DNA from: Victivallales bacterium
GTDB lineage: Bacteria > Verrucomicrobiota > Lentisphaeria > Oligosphaerales > Oligosphaeraceae
Length of the DNA: 64,000 bases
Assembly (NCBI GenBank): GCA_017535315.1
Contig: JAFXUD010000067.1
Location: forward strand, 42,606-106,605
Reading direction: 5' to 3'
Shown: piece after piece, positions 53,850 to 62,971 of the stretch
Numbering within the stretch: position 1 is the stretch's first letter
Layout of the letters: the number at the start of each line of letters is the position of its first letter
Position numbers and translations under genes: made by a program
Notes under the pieces: generated by a model
What the model was told of the DNA's origin: nothing
Database searches by the model: none
Seen by the model: the letters and a program-made list of their open reading frames with translations, nothing else

Positions 53850-55802
53850 ATGAACAACCGAAACGGACATAGAACCATGTTTCATGCGTTGTCCTTTTGG
53901 GGAGTTCAGCTTGTTCTTTTGCTTGTTTGGGTGTGTTGCACGGGGTGCGCACGTCTCTGGTGTGAGACATTGGAGCACTTGGAGCCGCCCAGCCGTATTT
54001 TCTGTGGAGTAAGACGCAATCTTCAAGACTTGACTGGTGATAAGCCTTCAACGACGTTTTTTTTTCTGGCTGACTTGCCTTTTGAGGTTGTGGCGGATGT
54101 TGTCATGCTTCCAATGGACATTGCTGTCTATGCAGAGTATTGCATGAATCCCCCCTTGTCGCTGCTTGTTGAAAAGAACGACTTGAAGAAGCTTGAGGCA
54201 AGGCTGAAGCATGGGGCCGCCCCAAATGAGAAGGACTGGCGGTATTATGGATCTCCGCTGATGAATGCGAGCAAATACCGCAATATTGAAGCGGTAAAGC
54301 TTTTGCTTAAGTATGGTGCAAAACCTGAACATGTTTCATACTTCAAGTATTATTCAGATGCTTTTTGTCAAGAAGAAGCTTACTTATATCTGCGGCATGG
54401 TGTTCCAGATGGATTTGCCTCGAATTTGGAGGCAGTAATCTATGTAAGGGAATGGATTGAAGCATGGTTGTCGCTTTACAAGTCAAGTAAATACAAGTCA
54501 AGCGACGAAAAGATAAAGGAGAATAACAAGAGGAGGCAACAGCATTTTGAAATCATCAAGATGCTGTTGGACAACCACTTCCCGACCAACAGTATTTGGA
54601 GAAATTATCACGAGGGCGAAACGCAGCGGACGGCTTTGGACCTGGTGTTGCTGGACAAAAACCTTCCTCTTCATGAGAAGGAGACGATGGTGGCTTTGCT
54701 GCGTTCCCACGGCGCAAAAGAATATACGGAGCTTGCGCAGGAGAATCCGAATCTTCCGCACTTGGACAAGGCAGGACTGACGATACCTCTAGCCTTTGCC
54801 CCCGTTGTCAACATCCTGGAACACTCATACGAGGCGGCTGGTTATCGCTTGTCCAAGGGATTCCCTGGCGTAAATGGCGAATCCCTTGTCATTGATTATC
54901 TGCCTATTAAAGAGCTTCTTGCGAAGAAGCCCTATTTTGTGACTATCATGGGGCATAGGCGCAAGTCACCAACGGAGTGGAATCAGGAGCTTGAAAGCTT
55001 TGAAGTGCCCGCATATTTCAGGGCAGTCCTAACTGAAAAAGACAATAAGGTTCCGACGCAGTTGGACGGGGTGCCTTTGGAAAGGGTGTTTTACGAACAG
55101 TGGTTCTCCCTGCCGACATGTGAATTGTATCTTCAGTTTCATCCAAGGACGTTTTCTAGAGGTGTGAGGGACAACGTTGAATTAAGGGATATAGTTTTAA
55201 TGCGCTATCCAAAGGGAACAAATTTTGATTCTCTCAGTACCGACGAGATACCTTATTCAGTGCAAAGCCTGGATGAGAACACTTTCAAGGAAATCCTCTG
55301 GTACGTGAAGGAGGATAATTCAGACGAACCATCAGAAGAAGAGAAGGCTTTTCTGGAGCGTGCCATTAAAAAAACTGCGGAATTTGGATTGTCAGGCCAT
55401 TGGGAGAGGCTGCCGAAGAGGAAGCTTGATCATCGCGGTTACAATCTGCCAATTACATACGTTTTCAGCACTCATCGCTCTCTGGAGGAATTGCGAAAAA
55501 CGCCTTCGCCTGTGGCTCCCTATCCAGATGAAGTCTTGATAATTTTGCCATTTGTGCAGTTGCCTTCTGCTGATGCTCCCCAATATATCTCGAATGGTAG
55601 ATTTCAGCCTCGTAGCCTTCGTCCTAGTGAGCGGGAGTATTGGAATCACTCGAGGGCTTTTCTTTTTTTCAAACGAGAGGGTTTAGGAGGTTGGGGTATG
55701 GATGTGACAATAATGCATGGAGATGAGGCCGTCAAGCAGAAAACATTTAGTAGCATTAAGCCGCTGCTGAAGGCAATTTATGAGCCAGAGGAGGCCAAAT
55801 GA
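53850..55802 (+). CDS. Large lipoprotein-like protein with YceK-like N-terminus and ankyrin-type repeat
   Basis: 650 residues. A hydrophobic segment (about 15-32) ends CTGC, a possible lipoprotein cleavage site with an unusual Cys at -3. Residues 70-92 (LADLPFEVVADVVMLPMDIAVY) match the conserved end of small YceK/DUF1375 lipoproteins. An ankyrin-like unit follows (about 105-155, GSPLMNASKYRNIEAVKLLLKYGAKPE), and a later weak one. The remaining 480 residues are mixed and not recognised. The three parts together are unusual. A role in sensing or binding at the envelope is possible. Codon use is less biased than that of neighbours and the region is AT-richer. Confidence 0.7.
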   Translation: MNNRNGHRTMFHALSFWGVQLVLLLVWVCCTGCARLWCETLEHLEPPSRIFCGVRRNLQDLTGDKPSTTFFFLADLPFEVVADVVMLPMDIAVYAEYCMNPPLSLLVEKNDLKKLEARLKHGAAPNEKDWRYYGSPLMNASKYRNIEAVKLLLKYGAKPEHVSYFKYYSDAFCQEEAYLYLRHGVPDGFASNLEAVIYVREWIEAWLSLYKSSKYKSSDEKIKENNKRRQQHFEIIKMLLDNHFPTNSIWRNYHEGETQRTALDLVLLDKNLPLHEKETMVALLRSHGAKEYTELAQENPNLPHLDKAGLTIPLAFAPVVNILEHSYEAAGYRLSKGFPGVNGESLVIDYLPIKELLAKKPYFVTIMGHRRKSPTEWNQELESFEVPAYFRAVLTEKDNKVPTQLDGVPLERVFYEQWFSLPTCELYLQFHPRTFSRGVRDNVELRDIVLMRYPKGTNFDSLSTDEIPYSVQSLDENTFKEILWYVKEDNSDEPSEEEKAFLERAIKKTAEFGLSGHWERLPKRKLDHRGYNLPITYVFSTHRSLEELRKTPSPVAPYPDEVLIILPFVQLPSADAPQYISNGRFQPRSLRPSEREYWNHSRAFLFFKREGLGGWGMDVTIMHGDEAVKQKTFSSIKPLLKAIYEPEEAK

Positions 55803-55921
55803 AGTTGGTTTTCCAATTTTGTCGGGAGAAGGGAGTGAATTAACTACTCTCTTGAGCATTTGACTTTGCCATTGGAGGTATTACAGTTAGAGAGTGGAAA
55901 AAGCTTAACGGAGCAGTTGAG

Positions 55922-56725
55922 ATGACGATGCGTTTGATGTGTTTGATGTGTGTGTGGCTGGCTACTCATTTAGTGGCTGGCGAGACGAATAAGCAGGAGA
56001 AGAGTATGAACGATGGCAAGCAGGTTGTGGCAGAAAGATTGTCTGATGCGGAGAAGAACAATGCCACGCAGATGAACGCCACGCAGGCGGAGGTGGCAGA
56101 GCACCATGCGGGGGGCGTACGGATTGTCTTCATCGGCAACTCCATCACGCTGCATGGGGTTGCGCCCAAGATAGGGTGGCACAACGAGTGGGGCATGGCA
56201 GCCAGTGCAGCGGAAAAGGACTTTGTCCACATTGTGACACGCGGCATTGAGGCAAAGACGGGGCGCAAGGCCGATGTGCGCGTCAGAAATCTGGCGCGAT
56301 TCGAGCGCGGTTTCACCAACTATGACTATGGTCTTGAGAAGGACCTGATTGACTTCGCACCCGACTACTTGATTGTCGCCCTTGGCGAAAACGTGGGTGC
56401 GCTCACAACGCAGGAGGAGCGGCTTGCTTACTCGGAGGCCTTCAAAAAGCTACTCGAAGGGTTTCTGGGCGGTGCAAAAAAGCCGAAGAGCGTGGTGCGT
56501 GGCGTCTTCTGGCCGAGCACATGGAAGGACGAGATGATGGCGCGTGCCGCAAAGGAGCTGGGTGTGCCATTCGTCAAGGCGGACCTTGCCACGGACGAAT
56601 CCATGATGGCTCTGGGCCTGTTTGAGCACACGGGCGTGGCACGCCATCCAGGCGACAAGGGAATGGCCGCCATTGCGCGAATTATCCTCAATGGGCTTTT
56701 CCCTGAAGAGGCAGAAGGGAAATAG
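55922..56725 (+). CDS. Secreted GDSL/SGNH-type hydrolase
   Basis: 267 residues with a signal peptide (1-19). Block I is GNSIT (residues 77-81, IVFIGNSITLHG) with Ser as nucleophile; the oxyanion Gly and Asn follow in the region LIVALGENVGA; block V is near the end with VARHPGDKGM, supplying His. It should cleave an ester on a glycan or lipid. It lies next to the phosphodiester glycosidase gene, 9 bp apart, so the two are expressed together. A short Asn/Thr-rich linker (about 46-62) follows the signal. The exact substrate is unknown. Confidence 0.85.
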   Translation: MTMRLMCLMCVWLATHLVAGETNKQEKSMNDGKQVVAERLSDAEKNNATQMNATQAEVAEHHAGGVRIVFIGNSITLHGVAPKIGWHNEWGMAASAAEKDFVHIVTRGIEAKTGRKADVRVRNLARFERGFTNYDYGLEKDLIDFAPDYLIVALGENVGALTTQEERLAYSEAFKKLLEGFLGGAKKPKSVVRGVFWPSTWKDEMMARAAKELGVPFVKADLATDESMMALGLFEHTGVARHPGDKGMAAIARIILNGLFPEEAEGK

Positions 56726-56734
56726 CTTGGAGTC

Positions 56735-57883
56735 ATGATGAGAGATGGCTTGTCCATTTTTACAGCAGTCTTGTTGCTTGGTCTGGTTGCATTATGCGAT
56801 GAGCCGAAGAAGGCGCATCGCACCAAGGAGAAGATTGCGCCTGGGGTTATCTATGAGCAGATATCCGATCCTGCGGGACCATGGGAGGTGCGCTTGATTA
56901 GGATTGAAAAGGCGGCGCTGAAGAAATACGAGTTCCGTGTCAGCGAGGCGGGAGATGTTTGTCCAGGGCTTGAAAGCACCTTGGATGCCTTCAACCGCGC
57001 AAAAGCCAAAAAGCTCAAGGTCATCGCCGCCATCAATGGCGACAGCTACTATTACCGTGACAAAACGAAGCTGGGGCAACCCCGTGCCTTGACGGTCGTG
57101 GATGGCCGCTTCTTTTCCATTGGCGATTTGCGCAGCCGAGCCAATCTCTTTGTGGATGCCGCCAACAGTTTTTCCATTGGATACGGTAGCATGAACGGCT
57201 CCACGGTCTCCATCGGGGAGAAATCCTATCCATTGGTTGCGTTAAATGACATTCTGGTCGCTGGCTATGAGGGAGTGGATGGCGTGTTTGCCTATACGTC
57301 GGACTGGGGGCGTCTGCTTACGCCCGCGCCAGGAATCGCTGTCCAGCTGAAGCAGCCGTATCTGACTATACCTGGCGAGTTTAAAGGGCATGTTGAGGGG
57401 GCTTTCCCCGTTGGCGTAGTCAGCGGCGAATTCTCCAAGGTGGTTCTGGTTGGCTTTGGAAGTGCGGCGGAGATTAACTCAACTCCAGCGAAAACAACTG
57501 TTCGGATGAACATCGCCATCTCGCCTGCGCCCGCAGTTGCCCCCTTGAAACTGGCGTTGGGCGCCATGGGCATCATACGTCAGGGCGAGCAGACCTTCTT
57601 CAAAGACAAAGGGGGGCTTGCCCGCCATCCGCGCACCTTCTGGGGCTACGGTCCCGAAGGCGTGGTTTTCGGTGTGGTCGATGGGCGGCAGAAAGGCTGG
57701 TCCGTTGGTATGACCTACGAGGAGATGGACAACCTTCTGAAGCCATATAAGTTGACCAGCATCCTCAATCTGGACGGTGGCGGATCCACGACGCTGGTCA
57801 TCGATGGTAAAATCCAGAACAAACCCTCGGACGGCGCACCGCGCCGCACGGGAAACCACCTGCTGTTGATACGGCGACACTAA
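56735..57883 (+). CDS. Phosphodiester glycosidase (NAGPA domain) protein
   Basis: 382 residues. A signal peptide (about 1-20) is followed by the NAGPA/PF09992 domain: INGDSYYYRD near residue 105, ALTVVDGRFFSIG, HPRTFWGYGPEGVVFGVVDGRQKG near 300, and the closing ILNLDGGGSTTLVIDGKIQN near 345-365. These are the diagnostic motifs. Relatives remove GlcNAc from phosphodiester-linked sugars or act on cell-wall or spore polymers. It ends 65 bp before repeat C. Together with the adjacent GDSL hydrolase it might process modified wall polymers, as inferred from position. Confidence 0.9.
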   Translation: MMRDGLSIFTAVLLLGLVALCDEPKKAHRTKEKIAPGVIYEQISDPAGPWEVRLIRIEKAALKKYEFRVSEAGDVCPGLESTLDAFNRAKAKKLKVIAAINGDSYYYRDKTKLGQPRALTVVDGRFFSIGDLRSRANLFVDAANSFSIGYGSMNGSTVSIGEKSYPLVALNDILVAGYEGVDGVFAYTSDWGRLLTPAPGIAVQLKQPYLTIPGEFKGHVEGAFPVGVVSGEFSKVVLVGFGSAAEINSTPAKTTVRMNIAISPAPAVAPLKLALGAMGIIRQGEQTFFKDKGGLARHPRTFWGYGPEGVVFGVVDGRQKGWSVGMTYEEMDNLLKPYKLTSILNLDGGGSTTLVIDGKIQNKPSDGAPRRTGNHLLLIRRH

Positions 57884-57948
57884 CGGCTAGCAGCGTGGCC
57901 ACGCAGCAGGTGCCTGCTCTGTGCGCTGCGCTCAAGCACGCAAAAAAA

Positions 57949-58190
57949 GGGAAATTATGTACTTTAGTTGCCGATTAAACTTCACCAACAGAGAAGAGCC
58001 GCGTAGCGGCGGCAGGAGCATAGCCGTGGGTGGAGCGAAGCCGCTATAGCGGCGAAGCGAAACCCACGGTCAGATGACCACCCCAGTCCCTGTGCGCCGT
58101 GCCGCGTAGCGCAGCGAAGCGGCAAGGCGCATCTTGGTCATCGACCAATGAGGGACAATGTCATCAGAAAACTCAGGTATATAATTCCCC
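57949..58190 (-). repeat. Copy C of the hairpin element
   Basis: Full copy, same orientation as B, with ends GGGAAATTATGTACTTTAGTT-like and the matching GTATATAATTCCCC. The middle hairpin stem differs by paired changes (GCCGCTATAGCGGC here against GCCGCGACAGCGGC in copy B). Runs of A lie on both sides (AAAAAAA before, AAAAAA after). The remaining part of this 325-bp gap has only short dyads next to the NAGPA stop. Confidence 0.92.
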
Positions 58191-58208
58191 AAAAAAGGAG
58201 AAAAAACT

Positions 58209-58466
58209 ATGCAGAAAATCCATTATGATTGTGTTGGGACCTGCTCCAGTTGTATTGATTTGGTGATTGACGACGATGACCGCATTGTGAAGGCGGAGTT
58301 CACAGACGGTTGCAATGGCAACCTCCAGGGAATTGCGCATCTTGTGCAGGGGATGAAGTGCGACGAGGTCATTTCACGTCTGAAAGGGATAAGCTGCAAC
58401 GGCGGCCCGACCTCCTGCCCCGATCAGCTGGCGCATGCACTGGAAGAACGCAAGGCGAAGAACTAA
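58209..58466 (+). CDS. Small TSCPD-domain protein (TIGR03905-like)
   Basis: 85 residues, near the normal length of this family. The diagnostic parts are present: CVGTCSSCIDL at the start, TDGCNGNLQGIAHLVQG, and the ending GISCNGGPTSCPDQLAHALEE with the TSCPD motif. Six Cys suggest metal or Fe-S binding. Related domains occur at the C-terminus of some ribonucleotide reductases; the stand-alone protein has no settled role. A ribosome site (AAAGGAG) immediately follows repeat C. The gene precedes the giant glycosidase with the 9-bp repeats between them. Confidence 0.92.
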   Translation: MQKIHYDCVGTCSSCIDLVIDDDDRIVKAEFTDGCNGNLQGIAHLVQGMKCDEVISRLKGISCNGGPTSCPDQLAHALEERKAKN

Positions 58467-58493
58467 CTAGAGATTCTAGAGATTCTAGAGACC
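58467..58493 (+). repeat. Triplet of a 9-bp repeat (CTAGAGATT)
   Basis: CTAGAGATT, CTAGAGATT and CTAGAGACC lie just after the TSCPD stop. It matches the triplet at 16712 in unit length, number and context (between same-strand genes). Confidence 0.85.
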
Positions 58494-58513
58494 CCAAAAT
58501 GGAGATGGATGAT

Positions 58514-61500
58514 ATGGTAAGAAAACTCTGTTTTTGCTTGGCCTTTTTGGCGTTGTCCCTGTTTGCACTGGAAAACCTGCGCGGAAAGTATAACCCTGAA
58601 TTGGAACGTGGAGGCGAATGGTGGAGGCCAATGGTGAATGGCGACAACCATTCATTCTTCTCCAAGGATGCGGGCATAGATGGCTCTGGCGCCGCTGTCG
58701 TCTCATCGAAGGAGGAGACGAACTCGGGCTTTTTCGCACAGGGGTTTGTGCCGATTGTCGGCGGGCGCAAATACACAGTCGAGGCGCGTATCAAGGGGAC
58801 GGTCAAGAGCGGGCACGCCTATATCGCCGCCGCCCTCTGGTCAGGGACCAAGGGCACGGGCCAGGTTCGTGAGAGCCGTCGCGTCACGACGATTGAGAGT
58901 CCTATGATTACGGAGTGCTCGCCAGACATTTGGAGCAGTGTCCACATCACTCTGACGGCTCCCGAGGAGTGCAATGGCATTCACATCCATCTGGGCACCA
59001 AGGAGTTCATTGGCACCATCGCGTTCGACAACATCGCAGTCTATGAGACGGATGACACCATCTCCATTCCACAACTGAGCCAGCCTCCCGTGCTTGACGG
59101 CAAGTTGGACGAGACCTTTGTGAAGGAGGCAGCACGTTTCACGGATTTCATGCAGTTCCCGTTGCAGCAGGGGAAGCTTTCTTCGGAGCAGACCGAGGTC
59201 TATGTGGGCATGACGACGGAGCACATCTACGTTGCCTATCTCCTGCATCACTCCGCTGGCCGCAGCCTTAAGGGGGCGATGCACGGGCGTGATGACACCG
59301 CTCTCTTCAACGACGAGGACAGCATTGAGTTGTTCATCTCGCCAATGGCTGCTGAAGATTCCTGCTGCCATTTGGCGATAAACGCCTTTGGGGCCATCTA
59401 CGACGCCATGGACGGCAACGCCAACTGGAATGCTGCGCTTGAGGTCGCCACGGGCAAGCTTGACGACAGGAGCGACTTGATTGAGTTCAGGATGCCGTTG
59501 AAGGAGCTTGGCTACAACCATGCCGTGGATGCTGGCATCGTGCCGCTGGATTTCAAGATGAGTTTCTGTCGCAACCTCAGCGGCGTACAGGGCGAACACT
59601 ACACCACCTGGAGCCGTGTGCTCAGCCGCTACGAGGAGCCAGGCAGTTTCAGGCTTTTCAAGGGGCTGGGGACGGATTTCGGGCGCAACTTCAGTGAACG
59701 CTACTGGAGACGCGAGAACGTGCGTGACATCGCCACAAAGAAGGTGGAGGTTTGCTGGCAGGTGGAGAATCCCCTCTATGAGGAGCTTATCACAGACAAG
59801 CCTCACCCCGAGCACGGCGAAGGCGCCTACATCTGGACGCGCCCCCTTGACCCCATCAACATCTCCTATGGCCTTCAGTATGGCTTCGCCTACAGCAGGT
59901 CAGCCATCCTGAAGGAGTACGAGGCGCACAGACTTCACTCCTTCACGCATTACAGCGGCATCAAGGGGATGGCGGATTGGTCGCGCGAGACGGGCATCGG
60001 CCAGTGCCTCTATTTCCCCTATTTTATCGAGGATTGGTCCGCTCCCTATAACCCTGTGGTATATCAGAAGATGTTCGACATCACCCGCAAAACGCTTGAT
60101 GAGAACCCCGACGCCGTCTGGAGCATCTCCCTGGGGGACGAGGCGTTCGAGTGGCTGCTCTTCCGCTTCATCGACAATGCAAACAACCCGCAGAAGCTGG
60201 AAGCCTCGCCCGAGCTACGTGAGGCGGTGAAGACCGTCAAGGAGCAGTATGGCTTTGGGAAGTACGGCGTGCCCAGTTCCTCGAAAGGGGGGCAGACGGA
60301 GCGCTTCGAGTGGCTTGCCACGAAGAACTACATGTTCGCCCGCACGCAGGCGATGCAGCGCGACTTGTACAAGCTCTGCCAGGAGTACCGTTTCCACGGC
60401 AAGCCGCTGGTCTGCATATCGGGCGACCCGATGGGCGGGCTGAATGTCGTCCAGCAGCAGAGCCGCGACCGCAACTACTGCGACATCTTCACGGGGCAGG
60501 TGGTGCCAACGGCGTCGCGCTGGCGCCAGAACGTCTGCTTCACGACGAAGGTGCTGAAGGATTTCACTGGCAAGACGGTCTGGCCCTGTGCGCATGTCGA
60601 GCCCTATTCGCGCTCCAACGACGTACTGACAACCACTGAATATCTGAGCCAGGTAGCCCGTGGCGGCGGCAGCGGCCTGCAGATTTGGAACTACGATTTG
60701 GCCAACTCCAACCGTGGCGTATGCAACACCTGCTTTGACTACCATGGCCACAGGCCAAGATGGGACATCCTTATGGATGTGGTCGATAGGTTCTGCACCA
60801 TGGGGCAGCTTCGTTTCCCCAAGGACGAGATGGCCATCTACCTCTCCACGGACACCTTCTCATGCTATCGTAACCCACCCTGCGAGACCTCGGAGGCTCT
60901 TTTCACATTTGCGGGCCCCTCGGCAGGGGCCTGGTTCAAGTTCATCGGTAGTTCACAGCTGCGCGACAAGGAGATACGCCTCAATGACTGGAAGGTCATC
61001 TTGATTGGCAACGCCGATGTGGAGTATGTTGGCAACCAGCGGGCTTTTATGGACTACGTGAAGAACGGCGGCACGCTTGTCTGCTTCGACCCCAAGGCCT
61101 TCTCTTTCAACGAGGATGGCACGGAGACTTCTGGCAACCGCGAGGAGCTTTTCGGTGCGAAAATCGTCTCTGCAAACATGTTCGGTGGCTTCCGCTTTGT
61201 GGAGGACCCCCTTTCGACTGGCATCTCGAAGGAGACCTTCTACCATGCATCCTCACCATTACGCCTAGAGCCTTTGGCGGGGACAAAGGTGTTGGCGACA
61301 GCTCCCGACGGAAGCGCCGCCGCGACCATCAAGGCGTATCCTGGCGGAGGGCGCGCGGTGCTTTTCGCCATGGCTCCCAGAAACAGCCATGTGGAATCTG
61401 GGTCTTGGCGCAGGATGATGAGGCAGTTCATCGTCAATCTGGGCATTGCGGTTGACCAGGACATCTGGCGCTTCAAGTTCCCTGCCAAGGCGGAGACGGA

Positions 61501-62041
61501 GCCCGTCTTCAAGGACACCTGCCTCACGGGCAACTACTTCTACTGGTACTTGAACAAGCCCGTGCAGGCGGCCAACGCCCTCTGCAAGGAGGGTGGCTAC
61601 ACCTACACACTTCCGCCCGACGGCGACGAGCCAGGACGCAAGTACGCCTTCCCCGAGGGCAATCTCTGCAACCGCATCAAGGCCACTGAACTGGGCGACT
61701 TCTACAACAAACAAAACAAAAAGCTGGTGGACGAGGGCAAGATTTCCACGCGGATGTTCTTCGACACCTGGAGCAAGAACGACGCCTTCGAGATTGCGGT
61801 TGACCTGGGGCGGAACGCCCAGATTTCAACACTCAAGCTCTTTTTCAGCGGTGAACTACCCTCGGTGACCGCCACGCTGGACAACGGCGCCGTTTTCACC
61901 GCCAAAGGCGAGGAGACCAACGAAGTCCATCTCCTTGAGATTCCCCTGAACGTTGCTTCCAAGAGCATCAAATTGGCCATCCCAGCGCGGCAGGCTGGCA
62001 AGAAGCTCATCTTGAGCGAGATGGAAATCTGGGGAAAATAG
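58514..62041 (+). CDS. Very large secreted glycosidase-like protein with binding domains at both ends
   Basis: 1175 residues from the ATG at 58514, the one spaced correctly from GGAG and giving a signal peptide (MVRKLCFCLAFLALSLFALE). A beta sandwich of the CBM4/9 kind (about 20-185) and a CBM9-like domain (about 190-385, PPVLDGKLDETF) precede a barrel (about 440-800) with WSISLGDEAFEW near residue 540, where Asp and Glu are candidate catalytic residues. An amidotransferase-like fold (about 800-970, DWKVILIGNADVEYVGNQ) resembles the middle domain of GH42 enzymes. The end (about 1090-1175) is a galactose-binding-like sandwich. The GH family is not named with certainty. The closest gene downstream is a GH16. 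Confidence 0.78.
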   Translation: MVRKLCFCLAFLALSLFALENLRGKYNPELERGGEWWRPMVNGDNHSFFSKDAGIDGSGAAVVSSKEETNSGFFAQGFVPIVGGRKYTVEARIKGTVKSGHAYIAAALWSGTKGTGQVRESRRVTTIESPMITECSPDIWSSVHITLTAPEECNGIHIHLGTKEFIGTIAFDNIAVYETDDTISIPQLSQPPVLDGKLDETFVKEAARFTDFMQFPLQQGKLSSEQTEVYVGMTTEHIYVAYLLHHSAGRSLKGAMHGRDDTALFNDEDSIELFISPMAAEDSCCHLAINAFGAIYDAMDGNANWNAALEVATGKLDDRSDLIEFRMPLKELGYNHAVDAGIVPLDFKMSFCRNLSGVQGEHYTTWSRVLSRYEEPGSFRLFKGLGTDFGRNFSERYWRRENVRDIATKKVEVCWQVENPLYEELITDKPHPEHGEGAYIWTRPLDPINISYGLQYGFAYSRSAILKEYEAHRLHSFTHYSGIKGMADWSRETGIGQCLYFPYFIEDWSAPYNPVVYQKMFDITRKTLDENPDAVWSISLGDEAFEWLLFRFIDNANNPQKLEASPELREAVKTVKEQYGFGKYGVPSSSKGGQTERFEWLATKNYMFARTQAMQRDLYKLCQEYRFHGKPLVCISGDPMGGLNVVQQQSRDRNYCDIFTGQVVPTASRWRQNVCFTTKVLKDFTGKTVWPCAHVEPYSRSNDVLTTTEYLSQVARGGGSGLQIWNYDLANSNRGVCNTCFDYHGHRPRWDILMDVVDRFCTMGQLRFPKDEMAIYLSTDTFSCYRNPPCETSEALFTFAGPSAGAWFKFIGSSQLRDKEIRLNDWKVILIGNADVEYVGNQRAFMDYVKNGGTLVCFDPKAFSFNEDGTETSGNREELFGAKIVSANMFGGFRFVEDPLSTGISKETFYHASSPLRLEPLAGTKVLATAPDGSAAATIKAYPGGGRAVLFAMAPRNSHVESGSWRRMMRQFIVNLGIAVDQDIWRFKFPAKAETEPVFKDTCLTGNYFYWYLNKPVQAANALCKEGGYTYTLPPDGDEPGRKYAFPEGNLCNRIKATELGDFYNKQNKKLVDEGKISTRMFFDTWSKNDAFEIAVDLGRNAQISTLKLFFSGELPSVTATLDNGAVFTAKGEETNEVHLLEIPLNVASKSIKLAIPARQAGKKLILSEMEIWGK

Positions 62042-62092
62042 CTTGTCTGTTGTTTTCATAAAAATTTTTATAGCAATCAAGGAGAAAAAAAC

Positions 62093-62917
62093 ATGCAGAG
62101 ATTTCAACTTGCCGACCATGAAGACAGCCTACTGCCAGACGGAAATTGGAAACTTGTCTGGAATGATGAGTTTGACGGCACGGAACTCGACCGAACCAAG
62201 TGGGACTACCGCTTGTCAATGATGGGGAAAAGACATCCCGCCTGGACGGACAAGGGCGTGCATCTGGATGGCAAGGGCAATGTCGTTTTTGATATCCTAA
62301 TGGAAGATGGACGGCCTGTCAGTTCCCAGCTTCAGACAGGCTACAATTTTATGGATGAACCCGTGCAGGAGACGATGTTCGGCGGGGACCACCTTCAATG
62401 GCCGATTGGAAAGCTGAAGAGAAACCTTTTCACGCATCTTTACGGCTACTATGAGTGCCGCTGTCGTCTGCAACAGTGTCCAGAGGGCTGGTGGAGTGCG
62501 TTCTGGATGCAGTCGCCCATAATTGGTGCCAGCTTGGACCCCGCTGAAACAGGTACCGAACTAGACATCATGGAGTGTTTTTCCACTGGCAAGATTGTCG
62601 CTCACAATGCCTTCACGGGCGGCTATGGGCTGGATATGACGCGCGCCAAGGCTGGTGGCCTTGATGGACTGGACCAGAAGGCGTTCCATCGCTTCGGAAT
62701 GCTGTGGGACAAGACTGGATATACTTTCTATGTCGATGGCGTCGAAGATGGTCACATCTCCGAAAACATTTCCCACCATCCCGAGTTCATCCTGATTTCC
62801 ACTGAGGTCAAAGGCTATCGTGGAAAAGACCACAAATCATGCAAGGAGGCTTTTGATATAATCGGAAGAGATTCATTCATAGTCGATTATGTCAGAGTGT
62901 TTGACAAATTGATGTAG
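62093..62917 (+). CDS. GH16-family endo-glycosidase without signal peptide
   Basis: 274 residues. The GH16 active-site motif is intact: Glu156-Leu-Asp158-Ile-Met-Glu161, with the two Glu as nucleophile and acid/base. WNDEFDGTELDRTKWDY at the start and VDYVRVF at the end are also typical. Family members cut beta-1,3/1,4-glucans, agarose, carrageenan or similar polymers. No export signal was found after the ATG that follows AAGGAGA, so either it acts inside the cell on short chains or is exported otherwise. It starts 51 bp after the giant glycosidase. Confidence 0.9.
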   Translation: MQRFQLADHEDSLLPDGNWKLVWNDEFDGTELDRTKWDYRLSMMGKRHPAWTDKGVHLDGKGNVVFDILMEDGRPVSSQLQTGYNFMDEPVQETMFGGDHLQWPIGKLKRNLFTHLYGYYECRCRLQQCPEGWWSAFWMQSPIIGASLDPAETGTELDIMECFSTGKIVAHNAFTGGYGLDMTRAKAGGLDGLDQKAFHRFGMLWDKTGYTFYVDGVEDGHISENISHHPEFILISTEVKGYRGKDHKSCKEAFDIIGRDSFIVDYVRVFDKLM

Positions 62918-62971
62918 TGCCAGCCACCCAAGCGTTCGCGAAAAGAGGTGACGGGAAACGAGGCAAGCACG

